This document shows positions 15,850 through 23,094 of a DNA stretch of 31,772 bases, piece by piece; within the stretch, counting starts at the first letter, position 1, and each line of letters starts with the position of its first letter. Position numbers and translations under genes: made by a program. The stretch comes from CAZLHO01 sp964559455 (GTDB lineage: Bacteria > Krumholzibacteriota > Krumholzibacteriia > LZORAL124-64-63), in assembly GCA_964559455.1 (NCBI GenBank), contig CAZLHO010000035.1, positions 1 to 31,772 on the forward strand, written 5' to 3'. Under the pieces are notes generated by a model, which saw only the letters and a program-made list of their open reading frames with translations, had not been told where the DNA came from and searched no databases.

Positions 15850-16135
15850 GTCGTGTGGCAGTGCCGGCCTAATGGCCGGGTTGCGCCGTACGATGGAGAG
15901 TTTGAGATGAGCCCGATTCTGTGCTTCCATGGCGTTTCGCTTTCCGGCCTGACTCCACGCACATTGTCGGTTCAGAATCGTTCAGCCGCAGGCTGAACAG
16001 GGGATTCCCCCGATAGCCGGGGGAAAGGTCCGGCACGTTGCCGGGCCGGTCTGGCGCACGGATGGTCTTCCGGAATAGGCCGACGACCGCGAGTGCCTGA
16101 GATTGCCGGAGAGCCGGCACAGGAGAGTTGAGAGA
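15850..16135 (+). promoter_or_regulatory. Structured 5' leader of the RRM gene (five hairpins)
   Basis: Hairpins read directly from the sequence: 15864-15869/15874-15879 (CCGGCC, loop TAAT); 15980-15987/15991-15998 (GTTCAGCC, loop GCA); 16005-16012/16018-16025 (TTCCCCCG, loop ATAGC); 16027-16035/16039-16047 (9 bp with one G-U, loop CGT); 16104-16109/16114-16119 (TGCCGG, loop AGAG). The last ends 1 nt before the AGGAGAG ribosome-binding site (16121-16127). None is followed by a T-run, so this is not a simple terminator. It could be a translational control element, a temperature-sensitive leader, or the binding site of the RRM protein itself. I do not recognise a known riboswitch class. Confidence 0.6.
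15907..15996 (+). CDS. Putative leader peptide (uORF, 29 codons)
   Basis: ATG 15907 follows GGAGAG (15894-15899) at 7-8 nt and reads 29 codons (MSPILCFHG...NRSAAG) to TGA 15994-15996. The stop falls inside the 3' arm of the hairpin 15980-15998, so a terminating ribosome would open that hairpin. No run of a single codon points to an amino-acid sensor. Chance occurrence is possible; conservation would decide. Confidence 0.4.
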   Translation: MSPILCFHGVSLSGLTPRTLSVQNRSAAG

Positions 16136-16411
16136 ATGAAGAAGATCTACGTGGGAAACCTGCCCTTCTCCGCGACCGATGAGGAAGTCAGCCAGCTGTT
16201 CGCGCAGCACGGCGAAGTCCACTCGGTGGCCCTGATCAACGACCGGGAGACCGGCCGCCCCCGGGGCTTCGGCTTCGTGGAGATGGACGACAGCGCTGCC
16301 GCAGCGGCCATTTCGGCCCTCGACGGCTACGCCATGGGCGGGCGCAACCTCCGGGTCAACGAGGCCCAGGAGCGCCCCCGGCGCGACAACCGCGGCGGTC
16401 GTGGCTGGTAA
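16136..16411 (+). CDS. Small RRM-type RNA-binding protein with Arg-Gly tail
   Basis: 91 aa from ATG 16136, preceded by AGGAGAG; the in-frame upstream start at 16103 lies in a leader hairpin. One RNA recognition motif fills residues 3-77: RNP2 is IYVGNL (4-9) and RNP1 is RGFGFVEM (43-50), with the aromatic residues that stack on RNA (Y5, F45, F47). Residues 79-91 (ERPRRDNRGGRGW) form a short basic RG tail. The form matches the bacterial/cyanobacterial Rbp group, some of which are cold-induced; they bind single-stranded RNA in the cytoplasm and may affect mRNA stability or translation. It is monocistronic, with its own promoter, long leader and terminator. Confidence 0.95.
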   Translation: MKKIYVGNLPFSATDEEVSQLFAQHGEVHSVALINDRETGRPRGFGFVEMDDSAAAAAISALDGYAMGGRNLRVNEAQERPRRDNRGGRGW

Positions 16412-16441
16412 GGCCTCAGCTGTCCCACGTTGTTGACATGC

Positions 16442-16476
16442 GGCCCCGCCTCCTCACGGAGGCGGGGCCTATTTCA
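16442..16476 (+). terminator. Intrinsic terminator after the RRM gene
   Basis: A 12-bp perfect stem (GGCCCCGCCTCC, 16442-16453, with 16458-16469) and a TCAC loop are followed by TATTTCAT. It lies between convergent genes. On the other strand no T-run follows, so it mainly serves the RRM transcript. Confidence 0.85.
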
Positions 16477-16498
16477 TGCCCGCGGACGGGGTCCCGGA

Positions 16499-18817
16499 TC
16501 AGGTCTGGAAGAGGTACTGCAGCTTCATGAAATACTGGCGGTCGGTCAGCCGGTAGAGGCTGGACTCCCCGGGCCGGGCGGCGTTGAAGTCGCTCCAGTC
16601 GTGGGTCGACCCCAGGAAGAAGACCGAGAAGGAATTGACGCGGTAGGTCAGCAACGGATCGACCTCCCACTGGCGGCCCATGAAGACGTGGTAGTACGAG
16701 TTCTCGACGAACAGCGGGTAGTCGGTGTCGGTGTGCTGCAGGACCAGGCGCATCGAGAGCCGCGGGTTGACCTGCAGCTGCAGGCGCGCCCGGGCGATCG
16801 TCTGCCGGAATAGCCGGTCGCCGGTCTCCGAGTCGTCGCTGACGATGTAGTCCAGGGTCGGCTCGATGATCAGGCGGTCGATGGGCTTCATCTCCAGCGC
16901 CAGCGACACGGCGGTCTCGTCGCCCTCATCCTGGATCACGCGGGCGGGATTGCGCGCGAACTGCACGGCGGCGAACCAGGCGATCTTGTCGTGGGGCCGG
17001 CTGTTGACGTTGAAGGCCAGCTCCCAGAGGCCGTCGTACTGGATCCCGCTCCACACCTCCTCGCCGAACTGGTAGCGCATGCCGACGTGCGACTGGGCCC
17101 AGCGCAGGTTGAAGTCCAGCGCGGCCTGGGCGTGCCGCCACTTGTTCCGCCCGTCCATGTTCCAGCGGCCGTCCACGAAGAGGGTCGGCGTGACGCGCTC
17201 GAAGGGGCCGCCCTCGGGATAGAAATTGTAGTTGGTCCAGGCGAAGGCGTTCCGCTGGTCGTTCCAGGGGTCGTAGCCGGTCTGGGTGCGGTAGGTCGGG
17301 TCGAGATGGTTGTAGTCCAGCGTGAAGTTCCAGTCGCGCGAACGCCGGCGCAGTTCGGTGATGAAGGCGGCGCCCGAGTAGTCCTCGCCGTCCAGGTCCA
17401 CCGTGTACTTGCCGTGGTCGAAGGTCTCGCCCGGGCTCAGGGCGAAGCCCTCGGGCTCCTCGGTGCGGCTGTGCACGTACTGGCCCACCCAGCTGTAGCT
17501 CTGCGACAGGCGCAGGTTGAAGTCGCCGGCCAGGATCGTGCCCACGCCGCCGTCCTCGTAGCGCCGGTCGGTGCCCATCACGCCCACAGACGAGTTGTTG
17601 CCCAGGCTGTGCAGCACGCGCAGCACGTTTACGGTGGACTTGCCCGGGGCGGCGCCGTAGCTGCGCTCCTCGGTGGGCACCACGTAGGGCGACATCTCGT
17701 CGCGGGCCAGCATGAAGGCCGCGCTGGTGCGGTCCCAGCGGGCCGTGGCCTTGGCCGCCATCTCGGGGGCGTTGACCGTGCGCGTGTAGAAGGAGTTGAA
17801 GTGCGTGCGGAAGAGGTCGCTGCCCTCCTGGAAGAAGGGCCGTCGCTCGGGGTACATCTGCACGATCGTGCTGTTGACGTCGATCTGGGCGGCGTCGGCC
17901 TCGATCTGGCTGAAGTCGGGGTTCAGGGTCGCCTCGAGCGTGACGTCCGATGAGACCGAGTACTTGGCGCCCAGCGAGGGCTCGCCCATCACGTCCCGGT
18001 CCTCGACGCCCGAGTCGGCGTCCAGCACGTCGCGGATCGCGCCGCTGCGGTAGGCGACGAACTCGGGGAGGATCTCCAGGCCCCGGCCGGGGCTGACGCC
18101 GCGGATGCCGTTCACGGTCCCCCACTTGCAGGGCCAGCAGGGCTCGTTCCTGTTGTCGGCGGCCCAGGAGTAGCGGCTGTCGCTGTCGCGGGGGTGGAAG
18201 CGCCAGAAGTCTACGCGCCAGGACTGCTCCTCGCGGTCGGGGAAGCGCAGGGCGGCCAGGGGAATGGACATCTCCACGATGTAGCCGTCGTCGGTGATCT
18301 TGGCCGCGGAGTTCCAGATCAGGTCGAAGCCGCGGTCCTCGCCGTGGACGCTGGTCCACATCTGGTCCACCTGGATGCCGTAGGGGTTCACGAAGAACTC
18401 GTAGGCCCAGGTCGCCTCGCCGAAGGTGTCGATCATCAGGCCGACGGCGTCGTCGTCGTCCCACTGGTCGCGCTGGCACATCGTCGCGCGGATGGCCGCG
18501 GGGTCGTCCTCGCAGATGAAGGCCACGTAGAGGTTGTCGTCGTCGTAGGTGATCATGGCCTGGGTGTCGACCGGGGGCTGCACGTTCTCGCCGGGGTAGC
18601 GCTCGGAGAAGTTTCCGGCGTGGGCCGCGGTGCTCCAGCCTGCGTCGTCCAGGACGCCGTCGATGGCGATGCCGCCGCCGGCGCGCGCGGTTTCGATTTC
18701 CGGGGTGAAGGTCGGCGCGAAGGCGTCCGCGACGCCGACAGCCGCGATCGACAGGGCTGCGGCGGCCAGGACCACGGCCGGAAGTCGGAAGATCGATGGG
18801 GCGGGGGTGGTTCTCAT
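16499..18817 (-). CDS. CBM9-like domain plus DUF5916 outer-membrane barrel protein
   Basis: 772 aa from ATG 18817, chosen because AAGGAGCC precedes it and a signal peptide follows (SIFRLPAVVLAAAALSIAAVGVADA); the longer frame to 18940 adds an Arg/Ser-rich stretch with no signal. Residues ~35-225 form a carbohydrate-binding family 9-like sandwich (IAIDGVLDDAGWSTAAHAGNF, TYDDDNLYVAFICEDDP, WRVDFWRFHPRD). The remainder, containing LGAKYSVSSDVTLEATLNPDFSQIEADAAQIDVN and YPERRPFFQEGSDLF, is the DUF5916 signature and continues as amphipathic strands to a C-terminal YLFQT ending, typical of an outer-membrane barrel. Probable role: surface binding or uptake of a polymer or ligand. It is convergent with the RRM gene, and no partner enzyme lies nearby. 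Confidence 0.85.
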   Translation of the reverse strand: MRTTPAPSIFRLPAVVLAAAALSIAAVGVADAFAPTFTPEIETARAGGGIAIDGVLDDAGWSTAAHAGNFSERYPGENVQPPVDTQAMITYDDDNLYVAFICEDDPAAIRATMCQRDQWDDDDAVGLMIDTFGEATWAYEFFVNPYGIQVDQMWTSVHGEDRGFDLIWNSAAKITDDGYIVEMSIPLAALRFPDREEQSWRVDFWRFHPRDSDSRYSWAADNRNEPCWPCKWGTVNGIRGVSPGRGLEILPEFVAYRSGAIRDVLDADSGVEDRDVMGEPSLGAKYSVSSDVTLEATLNPDFSQIEADAAQIDVNSTIVQMYPERRPFFQEGSDLFRTHFNSFYTRTVNAPEMAAKATARWDRTSAAFMLARDEMSPYVVPTEERSYGAAPGKSTVNVLRVLHSLGNNSSVGVMGTDRRYEDGGVGTILAGDFNLRLSQSYSWVGQYVHSRTEEPEGFALSPGETFDHGKYTVDLDGEDYSGAAFITELRRRSRDWNFTLDYNHLDPTYRTQTGYDPWNDQRNAFAWTNYNFYPEGGPFERVTPTLFVDGRWNMDGRNKWRHAQAALDFNLRWAQSHVGMRYQFGEEVWSGIQYDGLWELAFNVNSRPHDKIAWFAAVQFARNPARVIQDEGDETAVSLALEMKPIDRLIIEPTLDYIVSDDSETGDRLFRQTIARARLQLQVNPRLSMRLVLQHTDTDYPLFVENSYYHVFMGRQWEVDPLLTYRVNSFSVFFLGSTHDWSDFNAARPGESSLYRLTDRQYFMKLQYLFQT

Positions 18818-19026
18818 CCCTGGCTCCTTGGCTGCTGGGCGGTCCGGGGACCGCGCGCTCTCCCGGCTGCTGCGGTGTCGGCGATCGGCTTGCGATCGGT
18901 TCCGGGATTCGGCGGCGGGCGGCGAGAAGAAAGCCCGCATTCATGGAGGGCTATACGGGGCGATGGGAGCTTTGTTCGGGGATGTTCCGGAAATTTTCTC
19001 GGGAATTGGAGGGGGCCGGCCGGGGC

Positions 19027-20175
19027 TCAGCGCAGCCAGTGGCCCAGGACGACGCCCAGGAAGGTGGCCACGGCGTAGCCCAGGGTGCCGCAGAGCACGG
19101 CCGGCATGACCAGGTGGTTCCAGCGGCGGGCCGTGGCCATCGCGGCGGCCGTCGTGGGGCCGCCCATGTTGGCGTTCGAGGCGATGACGAGCTCGGCCAG
19201 GTCCAGGCGCAGCGCCTTGCCCGCGGTCAGCAGGACCGTCAGGTGGACTGTCAGGATCAGGGCCGCGAAGAGGAAGAGCGACGGCCCCACGCGCAGCACG
19301 ACCAGCACGTTCGCGCTGGCGCCGATCACCGCGAAGAAGATCTGCATGAGGAAGGCGCCCAGGGTCTCGGCGCCGGCCAGGCGGCGCAGCCGACGGGGGA
19401 AGGCCGTGGCCAGCGCGACGGTCAGGGCGGTCACGATCAGGATGCCGGCCCCGTCCAGCCCCAGCAGGTCGGCCAGTCCGTAGCCCGCGGCGCAGAGCCC
19501 GGCGCCCAGGGCCAGGGCGGCGGCGGCGCGCGGCGGCGGCGGGAAACCCTCGCGGTCGGCTTCCGGCGCGGAACCGCCCGGCGAGGCCGCGGCGGGCGCG
19601 GTGTCCCGTCGCGGCGGGAAGCGCCGCGCCAGCCAGCCCAGCGAGGGCAGGCTGAAGAGCACCAGGAAGTAGAGGGCCATGACCAGGTTGTCCGCGGCCA
19701 CGCCGGCGGTCAGCAGGTCGCCGGAGCGCAGCTGGACGGCTTCGGCCGCCGCCGCGAAGTTCATCGATCCGCCGATGTAGGTGGACGAGAAGACGGCGGC
19801 CAGCTGCCAGCCCGCGTCGCCCAGCGGCACGACGTGGAAGGCGACGACCGTGCCGGCGATCGTGCCGGCCGCGCCCACGACGAAGGCCAGCAGGGTCGGC
19901 CCGGCCTCGCGCAGGATCCGGCGCAGGTCGGCGCGCAGCAGCAGCAGGGGGATCGCCAGCGGCACCAGGAAGCCCCAGACCACGTCGTAGGCGGGGACGT
20001 CGGCCGACGGGATCACGCGCAGGTTCGAGAGCACGAAGGTGAAGGCCATCGTCATCACAGCGCCCGAGAGCTTGCGGCCGGCGCGGGTCCGCTCGGCCCA
20101 GTAGCCGAAGGCCGCCGCCGCCAGCAGCACGGCCCAGACGGCCCAGGTCATGTCGTTGGGGATCAAGGTGGTCAC
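19027..20175 (-). CDS. DUF819 family integral membrane protein
   Basis: 382 aa with about 10-11 hydrophobic helices. The match to DUF819 (YjcL-like) rests on LSNLRVIPSADVPAYDVVWGFLVPLAIPLLLLRADLRRI near the start, FSSTYIGGSMNFAAAAEAV in the middle, and ASNANMGGPTTAAAMATARRW near the end. The last two, with Gly/Asn breaks in helices, look like the paired re-entrant elements of transporters. The family is suspected to transport small solutes but has no settled substrate. A soluble loop at residues ~195-220 is rich in Pro and charged residues. The sigma-54 regulator gene lies 93 nt upstream on the same strand, so the two may be co-transcribed; the DUF819 protein may then serve the same physiology as the sulfate operon, which is inference. 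Confidence 0.85.
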   Translation of the reverse strand: MTTLIPNDMTWAVWAVLLAAAAFGYWAERTRAGRKLSGAVMTMAFTFVLSNLRVIPSADVPAYDVVWGFLVPLAIPLLLLRADLRRILREAGPTLLAFVVGAAGTIAGTVVAFHVVPLGDAGWQLAAVFSSTYIGGSMNFAAAAEAVQLRSGDLLTAGVAADNLVMALYFLVLFSLPSLGWLARRFPPRRDTAPAAASPGGSAPEADREGFPPPPRAAAALALGAGLCAAGYGLADLLGLDGAGILIVTALTVALATAFPRRLRRLAGAETLGAFLMQIFFAVIGASANVLVVLRVGPSLFLFAALILTVHLTVLLTAGKALRLDLAELVIASNANMGGPTTAAAMATARRWNHLVMPAVLCGTLGYAVATFLGVVLGHWLR

Positions 20176-20268
20176 GAAGGCTCTTCTTCCTCGGGTTCGA
20201 TGACGATCGATCGGACCACGCTAACGCAGGTCCGCAGGGGTGGCCAGTGCGCATCCGCGGGCCGGGCG

Positions 20269-21822
20269 TCAGTCCCGGAAGACGGCCCAGTCGATTCCCA
20301 GCCGGCGCATGCGCGCGCGCAGGGTGTGGGGGTTGACCTTCAACAGGGCGGCGGCGCCGCGGGGGCCCTCGATGCGGCCGTGGACCGCCGCGAGCGCGGT
20401 GCGGATGTGCCGGGCCACTGCTTCGTCCAGCGGGGCGATCGCAGCGGCGTCCCTCGGCGGCGCCGCGGCGACCGGAAACGGGGCGCCGGGATCGCGCACG
20501 GCCAGCCCGTCGCGGGTGGAGATGCCCAGGGCCTTGGCGATCTCCAGGCGTCGCCCCTCGCCCAGGATGGCGGCGCGGTCGACGACCGAGCCCAGCTCGC
20601 GGACGTTGCCGGGCCAGGGGTAGGCCGTGAGCAGGGCCAGGTCCGCGGCGGTGGCGGCCTGCGGGCGCAGTCCGAAGCGGCGGGCGGCGCGGCGGGCCAG
20701 GGTCTCGACCATGGTCGGGATGTCCTCGACGCGGTCGCGCAGGGGGGGGATGAGCAGGGGGAAGACCGCCAGCCTGTACCACAGGTCCTCGCGGAATTCG
20801 CCTCGCTGCACCATGCCCGCCAGGTCGCTGTGGGTCGCGGCGACGACGCGCACGTCCACCCGGACGTAGGATTCGCCGCCGACGCGCTGGATCGTGCCGT
20901 CCTGCAGCACCCGCAACAGCCGGACCTGGGCGGCCCGGGGCAGTTCGCCGATCTCGTCCAGCAGCAGCGTCCCGCCGTCCGAGCGCTCGAACCAGCCCCG
21001 ACGGCGGGCGGTGGCCCCGGTGAAGCTGCCCTTCTCGTGGCCGAAGAGCTCCGAGTCGACGAGCTCGCCCGGGATGGCGCCGCAGTTGACGCGCGTGAAA
21101 GGGCCGTGCGCCCGGGCGGAGCGCTCGTGGATCGCGCGGGCGATCACCTCCTTGCCCGAACCGGTCTCGCCCAGCAGCAGCACCGGCACGTCCGAGGCGG
21201 CGACCATCGCCACCCGCTTCATGACGCCGCCCAATCCGCCCTCGGCCCCCACGATCTTCTCGAGCAGCCGGTCGCGCCCCAGGCGGTTGAGCAGGGAGCT
21301 GCGGTCGGCCTCGGCGGACTGGCGCAGCTCGACCAGCTCCCGCAGGCGGGCGTCGTTCTCCAGGGCCGCGGCGAAGGGGCGGCGCAGCGCCAGCAGCGCG
21401 TGTCGAAGGTCCGGATCCCCGGGGTCGCCGCCGTCGAGGACGACGAAGAGGGCCCCGCGGGCGTCGCGTACGCCGCGCAGGGGGACGGCGACCGCGATCC
21501 CGTCCGGCAGGGGGGGGCGCAAGGCGGCGGCGCTTCCGGCGGGCATGATCTGGAGTTCTCCGGAGTCGATCCAGGCCCGGCAGGCGCGGGAGCTCTCCCG
21601 GTCCAACTCCATGCGGGCGTTGGTGGCGGGGACGTCGCCGCCCACGGCCGCGGCGGTCTCGACGATGCCGGCGACGTCCGGTCCCAGGCGGCGCACGACC
21701 AGCGCGGCGACCGGCAGCCGGCCGGCCAGCAGCGTCGCGGCCCGCGCGGTGAAATCGCCGATCTCCAGATGGAGGCAGGCTTCGCGCCAGAGGTCGGGGA
21801 GCCAGGGGGCGGCGTCGGGCAT
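20269..21822 (-). CDS. Sigma-54-dependent transcriptional activator (GAF - AAA+ - Fis HTH)
   Basis: 517 aa from ATG 21822, preceded by AAGGAGC at 8 nt; the longer frame to 21879 would start inside the promoter. Residues ~15-165 look like a GAF sensor domain. Residues ~185-420 are the AAA+ motor: Walker A GETGSGKE (218-225), the sigma-54 contact loop GSFTGA (265-270; A to S relative to GAFTGA), Walker B LLLDEIGE (~286-293), and YPWPGNVREL near the end. Residues ~465-517 form a Fis-type helix-turn-helix (AALLKVNPHTLRARMRRLGID). There is no receiver domain, so activation is by ligand or partner through GAF, as in the FhlA/NorR group. It is divergent from sbp, whose upstream region contains a sigma-54 promoter. 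Confidence 0.92.
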   Translation of the reverse strand: MPDAAPWLPDLWREACLHLEIGDFTARAATLLAGRLPVAALVVRRLGPDVAGIVETAAAVGGDVPATNARMELDRESSRACRAWIDSGELQIMPAGSAAALRPPLPDGIAVAVPLRGVRDARGALFVVLDGGDPGDPDLRHALLALRRPFAAALENDARLRELVELRQSAEADRSSLLNRLGRDRLLEKIVGAEGGLGGVMKRVAMVAASDVPVLLLGETGSGKEVIARAIHERSARAHGPFTRVNCGAIPGELVDSELFGHEKGSFTGATARRRGWFERSDGGTLLLDEIGELPRAAQVRLLRVLQDGTIQRVGGESYVRVDVRVVAATHSDLAGMVQRGEFREDLWYRLAVFPLLIPPLRDRVEDIPTMVETLARRAARRFGLRPQAATAADLALLTAYPWPGNVRELGSVVDRAAILGEGRRLEIAKALGISTRDGLAVRDPGAPFPVAAAPPRDAAAIAPLDEAVARHIRTALAAVHGRIEGPRGAAALLKVNPHTLRARMRRLGIDWAVFRD

Positions 21823-21837
21823 CGCGAAAGCTCCTTC

Positions 21838-21854
21838 AAATATGATGGATATTT
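21838..21854. promoter_or_regulatory. Inverted repeat in the regulator's leader
   Basis: AAATAT-GATGG-ATATTT is a perfect 6-bp inverted repeat 16 nt upstream of the regulator's start codon, in the transcribed leader. It contains GATGGA, which recurs 22 bp away (21866-21871, about two helical turns) in the neighbouring palindrome, so both may belong to one binding region. Confidence 0.4.
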
Positions 21855-21866
21855 CTGTTTTATTTG

Positions 21867-21879
21867 ATGGACAATCCAT
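21867..21879. promoter_or_regulatory. Candidate activator-binding palindrome (enhancer and autorepression site)
   Basis: ATGGA-CAA-TCCAT is a perfect inverted repeat. It covers the expected transcription start and touches the -10 box of the regulator's promoter. It lies about 105 bp upstream of the expected sigma-54 start for sbp, the usual distance of an upstream activating sequence. That it binds this regulator is inference. Confidence 0.5.
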
Positions 21880-21907
21880 TATATAGCAAGGTCTCGTGCT
21901 TTGTCAA
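21878..21907 (-). promoter_or_regulatory. Consensus sigma-70 promoter for the sigma-54 activator gene
   Basis: On the minus strand TTGACA (21907-21902) and TATAAT (21883-21878) are perfect consensus hexamers with an 18-bp spacer. The predicted start near 21871 gives a ~49-nt leader with AAGGAGC before ATG 21822. Two perfect boxes are rare in this GC-rich window. Confidence 0.75.
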
Positions 21908-21952
21908 ATTTATATTTCCTTATATTCCAACACATTATAGCGACAGCTCCCC

Positions 21953-21968
21953 GGGCATGAAGCTTGCG
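21953..21968 (+). promoter_or_regulatory. Sigma-54 (-24/-12) promoter of the sulfate operon
   Basis: GGGCATGAAGCTTGCG matches TGGCACGRNNNTTGCW at the GGCA, G, R and TTGC positions, with GG (21954-21955) and GC (21966-21967) exactly 10 nt apart. The predicted start near 21978 is just before the AAAGGGGAG ribosome-binding site of sbp (ATG 22000). The divergent sigma-54 activator gene makes the match meaningful. Confidence 0.7.
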
Positions 21969-21999
21969 GTGACTCTCATTCCAGGTGAAAGGGGAGATC

Positions 22000-23085
22000 A
22001 TGATTTTGAACAGGATTTCTTGGCTGACGGCGCTGGCGCTGATCGCGCTGGCCGGCCTCGGTTGCGGTGACGGCGGCGGGGGTGCGGGCGACGAGGCGAT
22101 CACCCTGCTGAACGTCTCCTACGATCCGACCCGCGAACTCTACCGCGACTACAACGCCGCCTTCGCCGAGCACTGGCTGCAGACGACGGGCGAGACGGTG
22201 GTCGTCGACATGTCCCACGGCGGGGCGGCCAAGCAGGCCCGGGCGGTGATCGACGGTCTGGAGGCCGACGTCGTCACCCTGGCCCTTGCCTACGACATCG
22301 ACGCCGTGGCCGAGCGGGCGCAGCTGATGCCGGCGACCTGGCAGCAGCGGCTGCCCCACAACAGCGCTCCCTACACCTCGACCATCGTCTTCCTGGTGCG
22401 CAAGGGCAACCCCCGCGGCATCCGCGACTGGGGCGACCTGGTCAAGCCCGGAATCGAGGTGATCACGCCGAATCCCAAGACCTCCGGCGGCGCACGCTGG
22501 AACTACCTGGCGGCCTGGGCCTACGCGCTGAAGCGCGAGCTCGGCGACCTGGCCGCGCTGCGCGACCCGGCGCGGGCGGCGGACGCCGCCGCCGCCGCGG
22601 ACAGCGCCCGCGCCTTCGTCACCGCGCTCTTCCATCGGGTCCCGGTGCTGGATTCCGGCGCCCGCGGCTCGACCAACACCTTCGTCCAGCGCGGTATCGG
22701 CGACGTCCTGCTGGCTTGGGAGAACGAGGCCTTCCTGGCGGTCAACGAGTTGGGCCCGGACCAGTTCGACATCGTCGTGCCCTCGGTCAGCATCCTGGCC
22801 GAACCGCCGGTGACGGTGATCGACGCCTGGGTCGACAAGCACGGCGTGCGCGACGTGGCCGAGGCCTATCTGGCCTGGCTCTACTCGCCGACGGGGCAGC
22901 GCCTGGCGGCCCGGCACTACTACCGCCCGCAATTGCCCGAGCACGCCGATCCCGCGGACCTGGCTCGTTTCCCCGACGTGGAGCGGATCGGCGTGGACGA
23001 GGTTTTCGGCGGCTGGGGACGGGCCCAGAAGGAACACTTCGACGACGGCGGGATCTTCGACCGGATCTACACGCCCGGAAGGTGA
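22000..23085 (+). CDS. sbp: Sulfate/thiosulfate-binding protein of the ABC transporter
   Basis: 361 aa from ATG 22000, preceded by AAAGGGGAG; a GTG at 21985 overlaps that site. The signal segment ends at LAGLGC (C22), a plausible though not ideal lipobox, so the protein may be a lipoprotein. The mature part carries family hallmarks: VVVDMSHGGAAKQARAV, EADVVTLALAYDIDAVAE, NSAPYTSTIVFLVRKGNP, DWGDLVKPGIEVITPNPKTSGGARWNYLAAWAYAL, and STNTFVQRGIGDVLLAWENEA. These form the oxyanion site between the two lobes of Sbp/CysP. It captures sulfate (or thiosulfate) in the periplasm and delivers it to CysT/CysW. It is the first gene of sbp-cysT-cysW-cysA. Choosing between sbp and cysP from sequence alone is uncertain. 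Confidence 0.92.
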   Translation: MILNRISWLTALALIALAGLGCGDGGGGAGDEAITLLNVSYDPTRELYRDYNAAFAEHWLQTTGETVVVDMSHGGAAKQARAVIDGLEADVVTLALAYDIDAVAERAQLMPATWQQRLPHNSAPYTSTIVFLVRKGNPRGIRDWGDLVKPGIEVITPNPKTSGGARWNYLAAWAYALKRELGDLAALRDPARAADAAAAADSARAFVTALFHRVPVLDSGARGSTNTFVQRGIGDVLLAWENEAFLAVNELGPDQFDIVVPSVSILAEPPVTVIDAWVDKHGVRDVAEAYLAWLYSPTGQRLAARHYYRPQLPEHADPADLARFPDVERIGVDEVFGGWGRAQKEHFDDGGIFDRIYTPGR

Positions 23086-23094
23086 CGGACCCCG

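Noticed and set aside
15864..15879. CCGGCC-TAAT-GGCCGG as terminator of the PAP2 operon
   Set aside because: No T-run follows and it lies downstream of the RRM promoter, so it fits better as a leader hairpin.
15890..15915. GAGAGTTTGAG recalls the 5' end of 16S rRNA
   Set aside because: Only about ten bases match, and no further rRNA sequence follows; it contains the uORF ribosome-binding site.
18796..21867. A 1023-codon open frame on the plus strand across DUF819 and the sigma-54 activator
   Set aside because: It is antisense to two clear genes, rich in Gln/Gly/Arg/His with no fold, and reflects high GC with few stop codons.
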